Assembly: GCA_949297015.1 (NCBI GenBank)
Contig: CASFRF010000023.1
Location: 1 to 64,000, forward strand
Direction: 5' to 3'
DNA from: an uncultured bacterium
GTDB lineage: Bacteria > Verrucomicrobiota > Lentisphaeria > Victivallales > Victivallaceae
DNA length: 64,000 nucleotides
The position numbers and the translations under genes are program-made. The first letter of the stretch is position 1; each line of letters opens with the position of its first letter. The notes under the pieces are model-generated. The model did no database searches, had not been told where the DNA came from, and saw nothing but the letters and a program-made list of their open reading frames with translations. Positions 1 through 8,874 of the stretch are shown here, piece by piece.

Positions 1-764
1 AGCGCCGCGTTGCGCCGCTGCATGGGGCCGATCAGCGCCAGCTCCACGGGCTCCCCGTCGAGCGTGAAGAACTGGTGTCCGCGGCGGTACTCCGCGGCTC
101 CGGTCGGGAGCGGACGCAGCAGCGGCGACCCGAGCTCCCGCGCCCGCTCCGCGATCACCCGCAGCGCCTCCTCCGGCATGGCCCCGGCCAGCACCGGAAC
201 TCCGGGCTTGATGATGCCCGCCTTTTCCCCGGCGATCGCCGCAAGCGTGTCGCCCAGATAGGTTTGATGGTCCAGCGCGATGCCGGTGATGATCGACAAG
301 CGCGGCGTCACCACGTTGGTGGCGTCGAGCCGCCCCCCCATGCCGGTTTCCCAGCACCCGAAATCGACCGCTTCCTCGGCGAAGACCAGCGCCGCCAGGG
401 CGGTGGTGAATTCAAAGTAGGTCACCTGTCCGCCGCCGGCGGCGCGCAGCGTTTCGGCCGCCGCCATCACCCGTTGTCCGGCCGCCTCCCAGCGTTCGCT
501 GGTGAGCGCCCGGCCGTTGATCCGGACCCGTTCGGTCGGTTCGATCAGGTGCGGCGAGCTGTAGAATCCGGTCCGGAATCCGGCGGTGCGCAGCGCGCTT
601 TCGAGCAGAGCTCCCACCGAACCCTTGCCGTTGGTCCCGGCCAGATGCAGATAGCCGAGCCGGGGCGCGGGTGCACCCAAAAGCTCGTAAAGCCGTCGCA
701 TTCGCTCCAGCCCGAGGTCGCAGCTGAACATGCCCAGCTGCTGCAAATAGTCGAAACTGTTCAC
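1..764 (-). CDS. folC: folylpolyglutamate synthase / dihydrofolate synthase, FolC (3' end cut by the window)
   Basis: FolC adds glutamate to dihydropteroate or reduced folates in the cytoplasm, using ATP. The minus strand opens with a GTG that overlaps the tolB stop by four bases (GTGA), followed by VNSFDYLQQLGMF. About 45 residues in comes the Mur-ligase P-loop HLAGTNGKGS. Further on are the FolC-type segments TGIALDHQTYLGDTL and AGEKAGIIKPGVP, which carry the ligase-family ALDH and EKAG signatures. The frame stays open to base 1, so the C-terminal domain lies outside the window. Start choice rests on the GTGA coupling to tolB; a metal- and folate-enzyme following a Tol protein is probably operon convenience rather than shared function. 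Identity is secure from the two signatures. Confidence 0.93.
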   Translation of the reverse strand, partial: MNSFDYLQQLGMFSCDLGLERMRRLYELLGAPAPRLGYLHLAGTNGKGSVGALLESALRTAGFRTGFYSSPHLIEPTERVRINGRALTSERWEAAGQRVMAAAETLRAAGGGQVTYFEFTTALAALVFAEEAVDFGCWETGMGGRLDATNVVTPRLSIITGIALDHQTYLGDTLAAIAGEKAGIIKPGVPVLAGAMPEEALRVIAERARELGSPLLRPLPTGAAEYRRGHQFFTLDGEPVELALIGPMQRRNAA

Positions 765-1966
765 TTGAGCGCCGCTTTCGACCACGACGGCATCGACAGA
801 TTGTTGCTGGTGGCCACCAGTTTACGGGCCTTTCCGGTCAGGGTGTCGATCACATAGAGGCTGGAGCGCGGCCCGTCCGAGCGCTTGCAGACCACATGCC
901 GCCGGTCGGGCGCCCAGGCCGGGGATTCCCAGACTCCGGGCTCTTCGGTGACCCGGCGGTTCTCGCCGGTTTTGAGATCGAGCACGGCCACGGTGTAGGC
1001 GCCGCCGATGCGCGTGGCGTAGACGATTTTGTCATCGCTCGACCAGTCGGGCGTCACCGCTTCGCTGCCCAGGGAGGGGAGGCGCTGTTTGTTGCCGCCG
1101 TCGGCGTCGATCAGGAACAGCCGGGGCGAGCCGGTTTCGTCGCTGACGAAGCAGATCCGTTTGCCGTCCGGACTCCAGACCGGCGAGGCCTCCACCGACT
1201 GGCTGCGGGTCAGCCGCTGCATCGGCCCCGGTCCCAGCGGCTTCACATAGAGATCGACCCAGTGGTCATCGGCGGCCGAGGAGATCAGCGCGATCCGGTC
1301 TCCGGCGGGGGCGAAGGCCACGCCCACATTGAGCCCGTTCATGGCGGTGAGCCGCCGCGACATCCGCGGCTGGATCCGGGTTTCCAGCACATCGGTAGTC
1401 GCCCGGTTGTAGCGGGTGTAGCCGACCGACTGGCCGTTCGGGAAAAAGCAGGGTTCGACGCAGAGGGTCCGGAAGTCGGTCAACCGTTCGATATTGTCGC
1501 CGTCGATGTCGCAGAGGAAGATCTCCTTGATGCCCTTGGCGGTCTCCGCCGCGAAGGCAATCCGGGTGTTGCAGAAGCCTTTGACCCCGATCTCCTTGAA
1601 GGTGAATTCCAGTACCGAGTCCACCAGTTGTTTGGCCAGGGTCCGGGCGTCGCTCCCGGTCGGCGCCGACAAGGTGCCCAGGGGGGCGCCCCCCATGCCG
1701 TAGTCGAGCAGCACGCGGTCGCCCTCGACCCGCCCGGAGAGCGTGTACTGCGCGTCCTCCCGGGAGGTCAGATCGAACCAGCCGCTGGCCCGGAAAAAGC
1801 GCTCCATCTGAGCGGTGAGTTCGGGATTCCCCGTCACTCCGCGGAACCGCAGCGTGGGGTTGGTGGTCACGGTTTTGACCACTTCCACCGGCGCGCCCGG
1901 AACCGGGAGCGGAAGCGCCGCCGCCCCCAGCGTCAGGCTGAGAATCAGGAAAAATCGAAGTCGCAT
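761..1966 (-). CDS. tolB: TolB-like periplasmic beta-propeller protein
   Basis: TolB is the periplasmic propeller of the Tol-Pal envelope system that helps constrict the outer membrane. The start at 1966 gives a signal peptide (MRLRFFLILSLTLGAAALPL) and has GGAGAG ten bases upstream. The longer in-frame ATG at 1984 would place that ribosome site inside the gene. An N-terminal alpha/beta domain (about residues 30-140, with a TLRFRGVTGNPELTAQM segment) precedes PD40-type blades, for example PVWSPDGKRICFVSDETGS and APDRRHVVCKRSD. At about 400 residues it is near the usual TolB length. No tolQ, tolR, tolA or pal is visible here; folC follows with a four-base overlap. It could be a TolB paralogue rather than the Tol-Pal partner itself. 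Confidence 0.8.
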   Translation of the reverse strand: MRLRFFLILSLTLGAAALPLPVPGAPVEVVKTVTTNPTLRFRGVTGNPELTAQMERFFRASGWFDLTSREDAQYTLSGRVEGDRVLLDYGMGGAPLGTLSAPTGSDARTLAKQLVDSVLEFTFKEIGVKGFCNTRIAFAAETAKGIKEIFLCDIDGDNIERLTDFRTLCVEPCFFPNGQSVGYTRYNRATTDVLETRIQPRMSRRLTAMNGLNVGVAFAPAGDRIALISSAADDHWVDLYVKPLGPGPMQRLTRSQSVEASPVWSPDGKRICFVSDETGSPRLFLIDADGGNKQRLPSLGSEAVTPDWSSDDKIVYATRIGGAYTVAVLDLKTGENRRVTEEPGVWESPAWAPDRRHVVCKRSDGPRSSLYVIDTLTGKARKLVATSNNLSMPSWSKAALK

Positions 1967-1995
1967 GTTGAGGAATCTCTCCATAAAAATTGAGT

Positions 1996-2018
1996 GTTAT
2001 ATCCCTGTCGGGTATAAC
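1996..2018. promoter_or_regulatory. inverted repeat upstream of tolB
   Basis: GTTATA-TCCC-TGTC-GGG-TATAAC forms a near-perfect inverted repeat between the GH31 stop and tolB. On the minus strand it follows an extended -10-like TGTTATACC. It could be an operator, a 5' leader hairpin, or a weak terminator of the GH31 gene; the T-run AATTTTTA lies about nine bases after the stem. Function not assigned. Confidence 0.4.
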
Positions 2019-2080
2019 ATAACACGGGAACCGGAATTTTCCAGTCTCGCGCGTCGATTTTTCCGGATCCCCGGCCGACT

Positions 2081-4354
2081 TCAGAATTGACCCCGGAGCG
2101 CCGGCAGATCCGCGGCGGCGAGTCCCCGGTAGGTCGCGTCGAAGCGGAGCTCCGTGACCCGCTCCGGACGCATTTCCCCGGTGTGGGCCACCGGGTCCGG
2201 ATAGACCGGCAGCACCGCGTTGCGCCGCGCGAAGAGTCCGAAGCGGTCCAGCGGGAAGTCGCGCCGCCGCAACCAGCGTCCGCCCGGCAGCACTTCGCCG
2301 CTCCAGACGTCGACCCAGTCGCCCGCGGGCAGATAGAGATCGCGCCGGTTGTCCGGGGTGAGGATCGGCGCAACCAGCAGGTCGTCGCCGCAGAGGAACT
2401 GGTCGTCGATGGCCCGGCACTCCGGGTCGTCGGGCCAGCCCAGCAGCAGCGCCCGCGCCACCGGCAGCCCGCTGCGGATGCTGCGTTGCGCCGTCTGTTG
2501 CAGATAGGGCAGCAGCACATAGCGCAGCTTCCAGAGCGCCCGGACCTGGTCCGCCACCGTGGGGAAGGCGTAGGGCTCGCGCGGCGAGGAGCCGTGATAG
2601 CGGAGGTGCGAGAGCAGAATCGCCATCTGAGTCCAGCGCAGATAGAGCTCCGGCGTCGGGTGGTCGTGCATGAATTCGCGCCGACCGTGGAATCCGGGCA
2701 CGTCGCAGCTCCAGTAGGCGAAGCCGGAAAGCCCCAGCTGCAACCCTCCGCGCAGCGAGGAGGCCATGGCCGCGAACGAGCACTCGGCGTCGCCGCCCCA
2801 GTGCACCGGATAACGCTGACACCCGGCCCAGGCGGAACGGGCCCAGAGAATGCCTTCGCCGGTCTCGCGTTTGACGATCTCGTAGGCGCACTGCTGATAG
2901 AGCAGCGCATAGCGGTTGTGCAGCAGCTCCAGCGGCAGGTTGTATTCGCCGTCGACCTGTTCCTCGCCGAAGTCGGTCTTGATCACCGCCGCGCCGGTTT
3001 TGAGCAGATCGTGCAGCAGCTCGCCGTAGTAACGGCAGCCTTCGGGGCTGGAGAAGTCGAGGTGGCGTACCTCCTCTTGGGTGCTGAAGTCGGAGTTGAT
3101 CGAGCAGCTCGCGGCGCCGGGCCGGGGCCGGGTCAGCGCGCCGCGCCGGACGCCTTCGGGATAGCGGCAGCTCCGGGCCTTGAGGTAGGGCGTCTGCCAG
3201 AGCGAGAGGCGGAAGCCCCGCCGCCGCAATCCGGCGACGAAGCCCGCCGGATCGGGGAAGCGCTCGGGACTGAAATTCCATTCGCAGACCCAGTCGGTGG
3301 CGAAGTAGCCGGTGTCCAGATGCAGCACGTCGCAGGGGAAGTCGCCGGCGCGCAGCCGGTCGGCCACCTGATCGACCTCGGCGGCCGAAAAGTAGCTCAT
3401 GCGCGACATCCAGACCCCGTAGCTCCACGCCGGCAGTTCCGGTGGAAATCCGGTCAGCTGCCGGTAGCCGTAGAGCACCCGTTCGGGGGTGCCGCCGCCG
3501 ATCAGAAAGAGGTCGAACCCGGGCTCGCGGACCACCGCCGAAAGCGACCGGGTCGACTCCCCGCCCGGCGACAGCGTGATTTCCGCCGAACTGTGGAGGA
3601 AGACCCCGTAGGCGCGGCTGGACAGGCAGAAGGGGATGTTCTTATAGGCGCGCCGGGAGTTGCAGCCCAGCGCGTCGACGTTGGTCAGTTCCAGAGTCTG
3701 GCCGCGCAGATCGAAGGCGTGGAAGCGCTCGCCGGTGCCGTAGAAGGACTCGCCGGGCTCGGTAACCAGCGCAAAGGTCATTTCGCGGACTTGATCGGAA
3801 GCGGAGATCTCGGCCAGCACCATGGAGTCCCAGTGGCGGCCGTAGAACTGGTCGTAGGAGGCGAAGGCCACCGGCACTTTGCCGTCGGGGGCGAGCGTGA
3901 GGTTGAGCCGGGGCACGAAGGCGCGCGATTCGGCGTTGGCATCCTTCGGGAACACCGGCTCGATCCGGTCGATGCGGCCGCGCTCCCGGCCCTGCGAATC
4001 GAGGAAGCGCCAGGTGGCCGTCGTCTCCTCGCAGTGCAACGGCTCCACCTGCAGCGCCGGGTCGAAGTCCAGCATTTCGCTGTCGGGCAGGGGGGCTCCG
4101 GGCGTCCGCTCCAGGGTCAGGCGTACGATGGCGTCGCCGTAGGCGCGGAGCCGGAGCCGGACCGGACGGATCTCTTCCCCGGCAAAGCCGAGTTCCTCAT
4201 GAACCATCAGGGGAATCGGGGCGAGCGCCAGTTCGAGCAGCAGATCGGGGCCGTCGCTCCGGACGGCGGTGACCGGCGAGGCGAGGCGCACCACGGGGTG
4301 CTCCATGGTTTCCAGTTCCAGAAGATCGCGTGAGAAAAAGTTGGTTGGGCGCAT
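2081..4354 (-). CDS. glycoside hydrolase family 31 (alpha-xylosidase/alpha-glucosidase type)
   Basis: GH31 enzymes hydrolyse terminal alpha-glucosides or alpha-xylosides with retention. This 757-residue protein has an N-terminal beta-sandwich (to about 270, ending near SFYGTGERFHAFDLRG), then a TIM barrel. The nucleophile motif KTDFGE puts the catalytic Asp at residue 461. GGDAECSF supplies the acid/base Asp at 522, a spacing normal for YicI-like members. The WSYGVWMSRMSYFS segment resembles the YicI alpha-xylosidase barrel entry. There is no signal peptide, so it should act on imported oligosaccharides in the cytoplasm. GGGAGGA lies eight bases before the ATG at 4354. Longer in-frame extensions to 5011 run under the SDR gene and are not credible. 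Substrate (xyloside or glucoside) cannot be set from sequence alone. Confidence 0.93.
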   Translation of the reverse strand: MRPTNFFSRDLLELETMEHPVVRLASPVTAVRSDGPDLLLELALAPIPLMVHEELGFAGEEIRPVRLRLRAYGDAIVRLTLERTPGAPLPDSEMLDFDPALQVEPLHCEETTATWRFLDSQGRERGRIDRIEPVFPKDANAESRAFVPRLNLTLAPDGKVPVAFASYDQFYGRHWDSMVLAEISASDQVREMTFALVTEPGESFYGTGERFHAFDLRGQTLELTNVDALGCNSRRAYKNIPFCLSSRAYGVFLHSSAEITLSPGGESTRSLSAVVREPGFDLFLIGGGTPERVLYGYRQLTGFPPELPAWSYGVWMSRMSYFSAAEVDQVADRLRAGDFPCDVLHLDTGYFATDWVCEWNFSPERFPDPAGFVAGLRRRGFRLSLWQTPYLKARSCRYPEGVRRGALTRPRPGAASCSINSDFSTQEEVRHLDFSSPEGCRYYGELLHDLLKTGAAVIKTDFGEEQVDGEYNLPLELLHNRYALLYQQCAYEIVKRETGEGILWARSAWAGCQRYPVHWGGDAECSFAAMASSLRGGLQLGLSGFAYWSCDVPGFHGRREFMHDHPTPELYLRWTQMAILLSHLRYHGSSPREPYAFPTVADQVRALWKLRYVLLPYLQQTAQRSIRSGLPVARALLLGWPDDPECRAIDDQFLCGDDLLVAPILTPDNRRDLYLPAGDWVDVWSGEVLPGGRWLRRRDFPLDRFGLFARRNAVLPVYPDPVAHTGEMRPERVTELRFDATYRGLAAADLPALRGQF

Positions 4355-4402
4355 CGGTGATATCCTCCCTTGACGTGACGGTCCGGCAGTTGATTTTCCG
4401 GT

Positions 4403-4431
4403 AATATAGCGTGCCGACGGCGGAATGCCAG
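4403..4431 (-). promoter_or_regulatory. sigma-70-type promoter for the GH31 gene
   Basis: CTGGCA, a 17-base spacer, then TATATT, about 50 bases upstream of the GH31 start. The -35 box matches that of the SGNH esterase promoter at 5369-5397. Confidence 0.55.
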
Positions 4432-4518
4432 CGGCGGGCGCGGAAATCTCCGGTCGCGGGAAAAAGCCGCGGAAATCCTTCCCGGGCATGGCGATCGTCG
4501 AAGTCGCGGGTCCGCCGC

Positions 4519-5280
4519 CTAGACGATGGTGTAGCCGCCGTCGACCACCAGATTGGAACCGGTGACGAAGGAGGCTTCGGCGGAGGCCAGAAAGAGCACG
4601 GCCTGAGCGATCTCCCCGGGTTGTCCGAAGCGCTGGAGCGGTTGCAGCGCGAGGAACCTCTGCAATCCCTGTTCCTCGTCGCCGGTGTCGCGCGCCCCGT
4701 CGTGCAGGCCGGGGGTGTCGGTGGTGCCGGGCGAGACGGCGTTGACCCGGATCCGGTCGGGCATCAGCGCCACCGCCGCGGCGCGGGTCAAGGCGACGAT
4801 CGCGCCCTTGGAGGCGTGATAGGCCAGATAGCCCGGCGAACCGACCAGGGCGAAGGTGGAGCCAAAATTGACCACCGCGCCCGGCCGGTGGTGCGCCTTC
4901 CAGTAGGCGGCGGCCTCGCGCAGGAAGAGGAAGGTGCCGGTCAGATTGATGTCGAGCACCCGGCGGAACTCTTCGGCGGAGGTCTCCAGCAGCGGTTTGT
5001 TCAGCTGCCACGCCGCGTCGTTGATCAGCAGATCCAGCGCGCCGAAGTGTTGTACGGTGTAGGTCAGCGCGTGTTTGACCTCCTCCTCGCGCGAGACGTC
5101 GCAGTGGACAAAGACGACGGCGTGCCCGGCTCCGGTCAGCTCGGCTGCGAGCTCCGCCCCCGCCGGATCACAGTCGGCGATGACCACCGACGCCCCTTCT
5201 CGCACGAACAATTCGACCACCGCCCGACCGATTCCCTTGGCGCCGCCGGTGACGATGGCGACCTGATTTTCCAGTTTCAT
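4519..5280 (-). CDS. short-chain dehydrogenase/reductase (SDR), classical type
   Basis: This 253-residue protein is an NAD(P)-dependent oxidoreductase of sugars, sugar acids or other alcohols. It has the cofactor loop TGGAKGIG (residues 11-18), D at the end of the second strand (IADCD, favouring NAD), NDAA in place of NNAG, a catalytic Ser in FGST, and the YHASK active-site Tyr/Lys. The C-terminal GGYTIV follows the common DGG motif. GGGGAGA precedes the ATG. It is upstream of GH31 on the same strand, but GH31 has its own promoter in the 164-base gap, so the two are probably co-functional rather than one fixed operon. Substrate unknown. Confidence 0.92.
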   Translation of the reverse strand: MKLENQVAIVTGGAKGIGRAVVELFVREGASVVIADCDPAGAELAAELTGAGHAVVFVHCDVSREEEVKHALTYTVQHFGALDLLINDAAWQLNKPLLETSAEEFRRVLDINLTGTFLFLREAAAYWKAHHRPGAVVNFGSTFALVGSPGYLAYHASKGAIVALTRAAAVALMPDRIRVNAVSPGTTDTPGLHDGARDTGDEEQGLQRFLALQPLQRFGQPGEIAQAVLFLASAEASFVTGSNLVVDGGYTIV

Positions 5281-5304
5281 AATTTGTCTCCCCGGTTTTC
5301 CGTT

Positions 5305-5332
5305 ACCGTAGTCCGGGTCCGGAATTTTTCAA
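5305..5332 (-). promoter_or_regulatory. possible promoter for the SDR gene
   Basis: TTGAAA, 16 bases, TACGGT, ending about 25 bases before the SDR start. The -10 box is poor, so this is tentative. It is divergent from the SGNH promoter 5369-5397. Confidence 0.35.
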
Positions 5333-5368
5333 CTCCGGCGGGAAAAAAAGGGTCGCCGGGCTTCCGCG

Positions 5369-5397
5369 CTGGCATTTGCGGGGATCCATGCTATAGT
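5369..5397 (+). promoter_or_regulatory. promoter for the SGNH esterase gene
   Basis: CTGGCA, 17 bases, TATAGT, about 55 bases upstream of the ATG at 5452. Confidence 0.6.
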
Positions 5398-5451
5398 AGC
5401 CGGACGGATCGACCAACGCAATCTCATCAATTGAAGCAAGGAGCGCTTATC

Positions 5452-7080
5452 ATGTGGCAAAAATCCTGTCTGGCGGCGGCGACGCTTTCCGGATTGGCCG
5501 CCGTCGCCGGAGCGGCGGACGGCTGTTTCCTGCGGGAGAACGAACGCTGGATGCTGTCCGGAGACAGCATCACCTCCACCGACACCTACCGGCAGATTCT
5601 GCGCCGGGTGATCGATCACTACTTTCCCGGCAATCAGGTGGTCATCCAGAACGAGGGCGTCTGGGGGCGGCTGGCCGAGGAGGATTTCCCCGGCGGCGAC
5701 CGGAAGCGGACGCTGGTCAGCATCATGCTGGGCATGAACAACATCATCCATCACGAATGGGGGCCGGAGCCCGACGTGGAGAAGATCCGCGAGAACTACC
5801 GCAAGAGCATTCTCGCCCAGATCCGCAGCGCCAAGGCCGACGGCGCCACGGTGATTTTAATGACTCCGACCCTGACCGACGAGTTCGAGTCGTCGTTCTT
5901 CAGTGCGGTCAACACCCGCGAGGCGCTGAAGAAACTCGGGGACGACATCCGGCAGCTGGCCGCCGAGGAGGATTGCCTGCTGCTGCCGGTGGCTGAGGAA
6001 TTGGAGGCCTATCAGCGCTCGCTCGGTCCCAATCAGGTGTTCCGGCCCGACGGGGTTCACCCCTACGGCTGGGGGCAGTACGTCATCGCCCGTGCGTTCC
6101 TCAACCGGATGAACCTGAACGGCAAGCTGAACGGCGAGCGGAAGTGGTCCGAGATCCCGGCGCCGGTGCCGGTCCGGGTGGAGCCGGTCCGGGCCTTTCT
6201 GAACGGCGCGGAGGAGCCGCTGGAGCTCCGGCTCCGCGCCGAAAAGCCGCTGCGGGTCCGGCTGCGCTGGAGTTTCGGCAAGGAGCGCGGCGCGGAGGAG
6301 CTGACCCTTGGAACCGAGCCGCGGATCTGGCGCTTCCCGGTCGCTCCGGAGACGCTCCGGATCCCGCTGGGCGGATTCGCCGCCGCCACCGTCGATCTGA
6401 CCACCGAGGCGGGCGAGAGCAGTCTCTATCTGATCGATCTGGCCCGGACCCGGGTGCTCAAGCCGGTGAACGGCGTGGTCGAGGGCGAGGTGGTCACCGA
6501 CCGCCCCCGCTCCGAGGGGCCGACGGTGGCCCGCTGGCGGCTGGAGGAGACGCCGGAGGGCGAGCTCTGGTTCACCGGCACGGTGCGGGCGGACGAGTAT
6601 CCGCGCGGGCAGGGGGGGATTTTCCGGAATGTGTTCGGGCTGAACGGCCTCCAGATGGTGTTCGACTTCCGTCCGGCCGAGCGCTTCGCCAATCTGAACT
6701 TCGACCGGGATGTGCACATGGTGATCCTTTCGGTCTGCGATCAGCCGCACTTCAGCGCCCAGGCGCTGGCTTGGATGGGGCGGCGGATTCAGAACGCGCT
6801 GTTCGCCAACGCCGAACCGCTGGCCGACGGGTACCGCTGGACCTTGGGCTTCCGCGGGCAGATCACCGACTACCGGCCGTTCGACCTGCGGCCGCTGGAC
6901 TACTACGGCTTCTCGCTCCTGGTGGCCGACAGCGAACAGAACCGGATCGAGCGCTATCCGCTGCTGGAACCGGTGCCCTACGCGCATCCGGAGAGCAAAC
7001 TGCAGCAGCCGATCATCGTCGACCGGAAGAACCGTTTCCCGGGGACCGAGACCACCACGGTCCAGCTGTTCGGATTCTGA
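5452..7080 (+). CDS. secreted SGNH/GDSL-type esterase with C-terminal accessory domain
   Basis: Probable carbohydrate or lipid esterase, exported by a signal peptide (MWQKSCLAAATLSGLAAVAGA). SGNH block I is LSGDSIT with the nucleophile Ser39. A GMNN motif stands where GxND usually sits. Block V DGVHP supplies Asp200 and His203. After the roughly 220-residue hydrolase domain come about 320 residues with beta-rich character (from about 230), probably a binding or accessory domain, ending LFGF. The ATG at 5452 has AAGGAG eight bases upstream and lies downstream of a good promoter, so the much longer in-frame frame from 4411 is rejected. It is followed by a strong bidirectional terminator. Carbohydrate esterase activity is inferred from the neighbours, not shown. 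Confidence 0.88.
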   Translation: MWQKSCLAAATLSGLAAVAGAADGCFLRENERWMLSGDSITSTDTYRQILRRVIDHYFPGNQVVIQNEGVWGRLAEEDFPGGDRKRTLVSIMLGMNNIIHHEWGPEPDVEKIRENYRKSILAQIRSAKADGATVILMTPTLTDEFESSFFSAVNTREALKKLGDDIRQLAAEEDCLLLPVAEELEAYQRSLGPNQVFRPDGVHPYGWGQYVIARAFLNRMNLNGKLNGERKWSEIPAPVPVRVEPVRAFLNGAEEPLELRLRAEKPLRVRLRWSFGKERGAEELTLGTEPRIWRFPVAPETLRIPLGGFAAATVDLTTEAGESSLYLIDLARTRVLKPVNGVVEGEVVTDRPRSEGPTVARWRLEETPEGELWFTGTVRADEYPRGQGGIFRNVFGLNGLQMVFDFRPAERFANLNFDRDVHMVILSVCDQPHFSAQALAWMGRRIQNALFANAEPLADGYRWTLGFRGQITDYRPFDLRPLDYYGFSLLVADSEQNRIERYPLLEPVPYAHPESKLQQPIIVDRKNRFPGTETTTVQLFGF

Positions 7081-7099
7081 GGTTTTGACACCGAAGAAC

Positions 7100-7136
7100 G
7101 GCGCCGACCGGGATTTCCCGGTCGGCGCCGCGCCTG
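7100..7136. terminator. bidirectional intrinsic terminator
   Basis: A perfect 14-bp stem (7100-7113 with 7116-7129) between two convergent genes, followed on the plus side by a short T-rich tail. Confidence 0.75.
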
Positions 7137-7137
7137 T

Positions 7138-8610
7138 TTACTTGCGGAGTTTTTCGACCCAGGCGTTCAGCAGTTTGGCGGCGGCCTCACGGCCGCCGAG
7201 CCCGAAGGCGAGCGCCGCCGTCACGCAGACCGCCCCCAGAATCAGGGCGAAGGCGATCTGGACGATCGAGTCGCCCAGGTGCATATTGCCCACCGCCAGC
7301 GCGATGGTCAAAGCGATCACGCCCACGCGGACGCCGGTCACCACCAGCTCATGGCACTTGCCGCGGATGGTGTCGGCCGCAAAGTTGGCCAGCCAGATGC
7401 CGACCAGCAGAATCACGATCCCCAGCAGCACGTTGCCGCCGAAGGCCGCGAAGTCGCGGATCAGGTTGGCCAGCTGCTCGAAACCCAGAATTTCACAGGC
7501 CGCCAGCAACGCCAGCACCACGATCGAGAGGAAGGTCAGTTTGCCGACGATGACCGAGGGCGCGGTGGACTCCGGCTCCCCGGTGCGGAAGCCCATTCCG
7601 GCGAGGAAGCGGTCCAGCCCGAAGTTGGCGACCAGCTGGGTCACCAGCGAGGAGACGAAGCCTCCGGCCAGAATCGCGGCGAAGATGGTCCGCGCCGCCC
7701 CGATCAGATCGCCGGTGGCGTTGAGCAGCTTGTCGAAGAACCCGGCGACGGAGTTGGAAAGGGCCTCGATTTTGAGCGCGGTCAGCGCCGAAATCACCAC
7801 CGGAATCGCCACCAGCACATAGGCGACCAGTCCGGCCATGGCGGCGAGTCCGCCGTTGCCGAAGATCTTGGAGACGCCCGCCTTTTCGCCGAAGGCCTCC
7901 AGCCGGCTGATCACCACCAGCCCCGAGACCGCCCGGCGGATGATGCCCGCCACCACCAGGCCGATCACCAGCACCGCCAGCGCCGCCACCAGATTCGGCA
8001 GATAGCCGAGCACCTTCTCGAACATCGACTGCAGCGGCTCGGTGATGCCGTAGATCTTCAGCGCGTTCAGAATGGCGGGCAGGAAGAACAAAAAGACGGT
8101 GTAGTAGGCGGTCCGGGCCGCGTATTCGGCGACCGCCTCCGGTTTCTCCGCCTTCAGTTGCGCGGCCAGCCGCTCATTGAGCTTGCTCCTGAGCAGGGTG
8201 GCCCGGACGACGCTGCGGACGATTCCGGCGACGATCCAGGCGGCGACCGCCAGCAGCAGCGCTCCGGCCGCGTTCGGCGCGTACTTCGCCACCTCCGAGA
8301 CGAAATCCTGCAGCGGCGCCGCCGCGGCATTCAGATTCAAGACGGAAAAACAGCCCAGCAGCGCGAAAATCATGATGAGGTAGAAGACCACTTTGCCCGC
8401 CAGCGTGTCGGCATGGCTGACCTGCGGCACCTCCGAGCCGTCGGGCAGCGTGCTCTTCCGGGCGGTCAGGCGCTGGACCGCGGCGGAGGTCCGGCTGGAG
8501 GCCAGCAGCGCGAGCAGCCAGCCGATCAGGAGGATGGCGATGGCGCCCAGAATGTTCAGCAGTTTGCTCTCGACGATCATCTGCCAGACCTGGGTGAAAA
8601 AGTCCTGCAT
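7138..8610 (-). CDS. multi-pass membrane protein with conserved TM-helix repeats (mechanosensitive-channel-related)
   Basis: A 490-residue polytopic inner-membrane protein. Repeated segments each hold a hydrophobic helix followed by a glycine-containing helix: ILGAIAILLIGWLLALL, PNAAGALLLAVAAWIVAGIV, LPNLVAALAVLVIGLVVAGI and GGNVLLGIVILLVGIWLAN. These resemble the conserved-TM-helix repeat found in MscS-related proteins. I do not see the cytoplasmic MscS beta domain, so channel activity is inference only. The C-terminus has GLGGREAA, also common in this family. AGAAAGG lies before the ATG. It is monocistronic: bounded by the terminator at 7100 and by a long leader upstream. Roughly eight to nine TM helices can be counted. 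Confidence 0.8.
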   Translation of the reverse strand: MQDFFTQVWQMIVESKLLNILGAIAILLIGWLLALLASSRTSAAVQRLTARKSTLPDGSEVPQVSHADTLAGKVVFYLIMIFALLGCFSVLNLNAAAAPLQDFVSEVAKYAPNAAGALLLAVAAWIVAGIVRSVVRATLLRSKLNERLAAQLKAEKPEAVAEYAARTAYYTVFLFFLPAILNALKIYGITEPLQSMFEKVLGYLPNLVAALAVLVIGLVVAGIIRRAVSGLVVISRLEAFGEKAGVSKIFGNGGLAAMAGLVAYVLVAIPVVISALTALKIEALSNSVAGFFDKLLNATGDLIGAARTIFAAILAGGFVSSLVTQLVANFGLDRFLAGMGFRTGEPESTAPSVIVGKLTFLSIVVLALLAACEILGFEQLANLIRDFAAFGGNVLLGIVILLVGIWLANFAADTIRGKCHELVVTGVRVGVIALTIALAVGNMHLGDSIVQIAFALILGAVCVTAALAFGLGGREAAAKLLNAWVEKLRK

Positions 8611-8773
8611 GTTTGTGAACCTTTCTGTTGTGGATTGGGTACTTCACGGAACCATGATGTCGGAAACGATCCCCTCAAAAACGATATCACCGTCCTTTCC
8701 TGAAGCGTTTGCGGTTCGACGACTCCCGGGGCCTCGCCGCCCCGCCGGGCGGGGCGGCGGCTCCTGATTCTTA

Positions 8774-8801
8774 CTAATACGCCGTTTTCCCGATTCGTCA
8801 A
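8774..8801 (-). promoter_or_regulatory. possible promoter with GC-rich leader hairpin for the membrane protein gene
   Basis: TTGACG, 16 bases, TATTAG, about 165 bases before the ATG at 8610. The leader contains an 11-bp perfect GC stem at 8736-8759, which could act as a leader structure or attenuator. Confidence 0.4.
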
Positions 8802-8816
8802 GTCCGCTCCCGAAGT

Positions 8817-8857
8817 AAAAAAAGGGCCGCCCCGCCATTCCGGCGGGCGGCCCTTTC
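8817..8857 (-). terminator. intrinsic terminator of the 1168-residue propeller gene
   Basis: A long GC stem (GGGCCGCC paired with GGCGGCCC, one bulged C, loop ATTC), followed on the minus strand by seven T residues. It lies 20 bases past the stop at 8875. Confidence 0.85.
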
Positions 8858-8874
8858 CCGTCAGCTCAGGAACT

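Noticed and set aside
2087-4333. A 748-residue plus-strand open frame opposite the GH31 gene
   Set aside because: The frame is a shadow of GC-rich codon use. It lacks motifs and a ribosome site, while the opposite strand has GH31 catalytic signatures.
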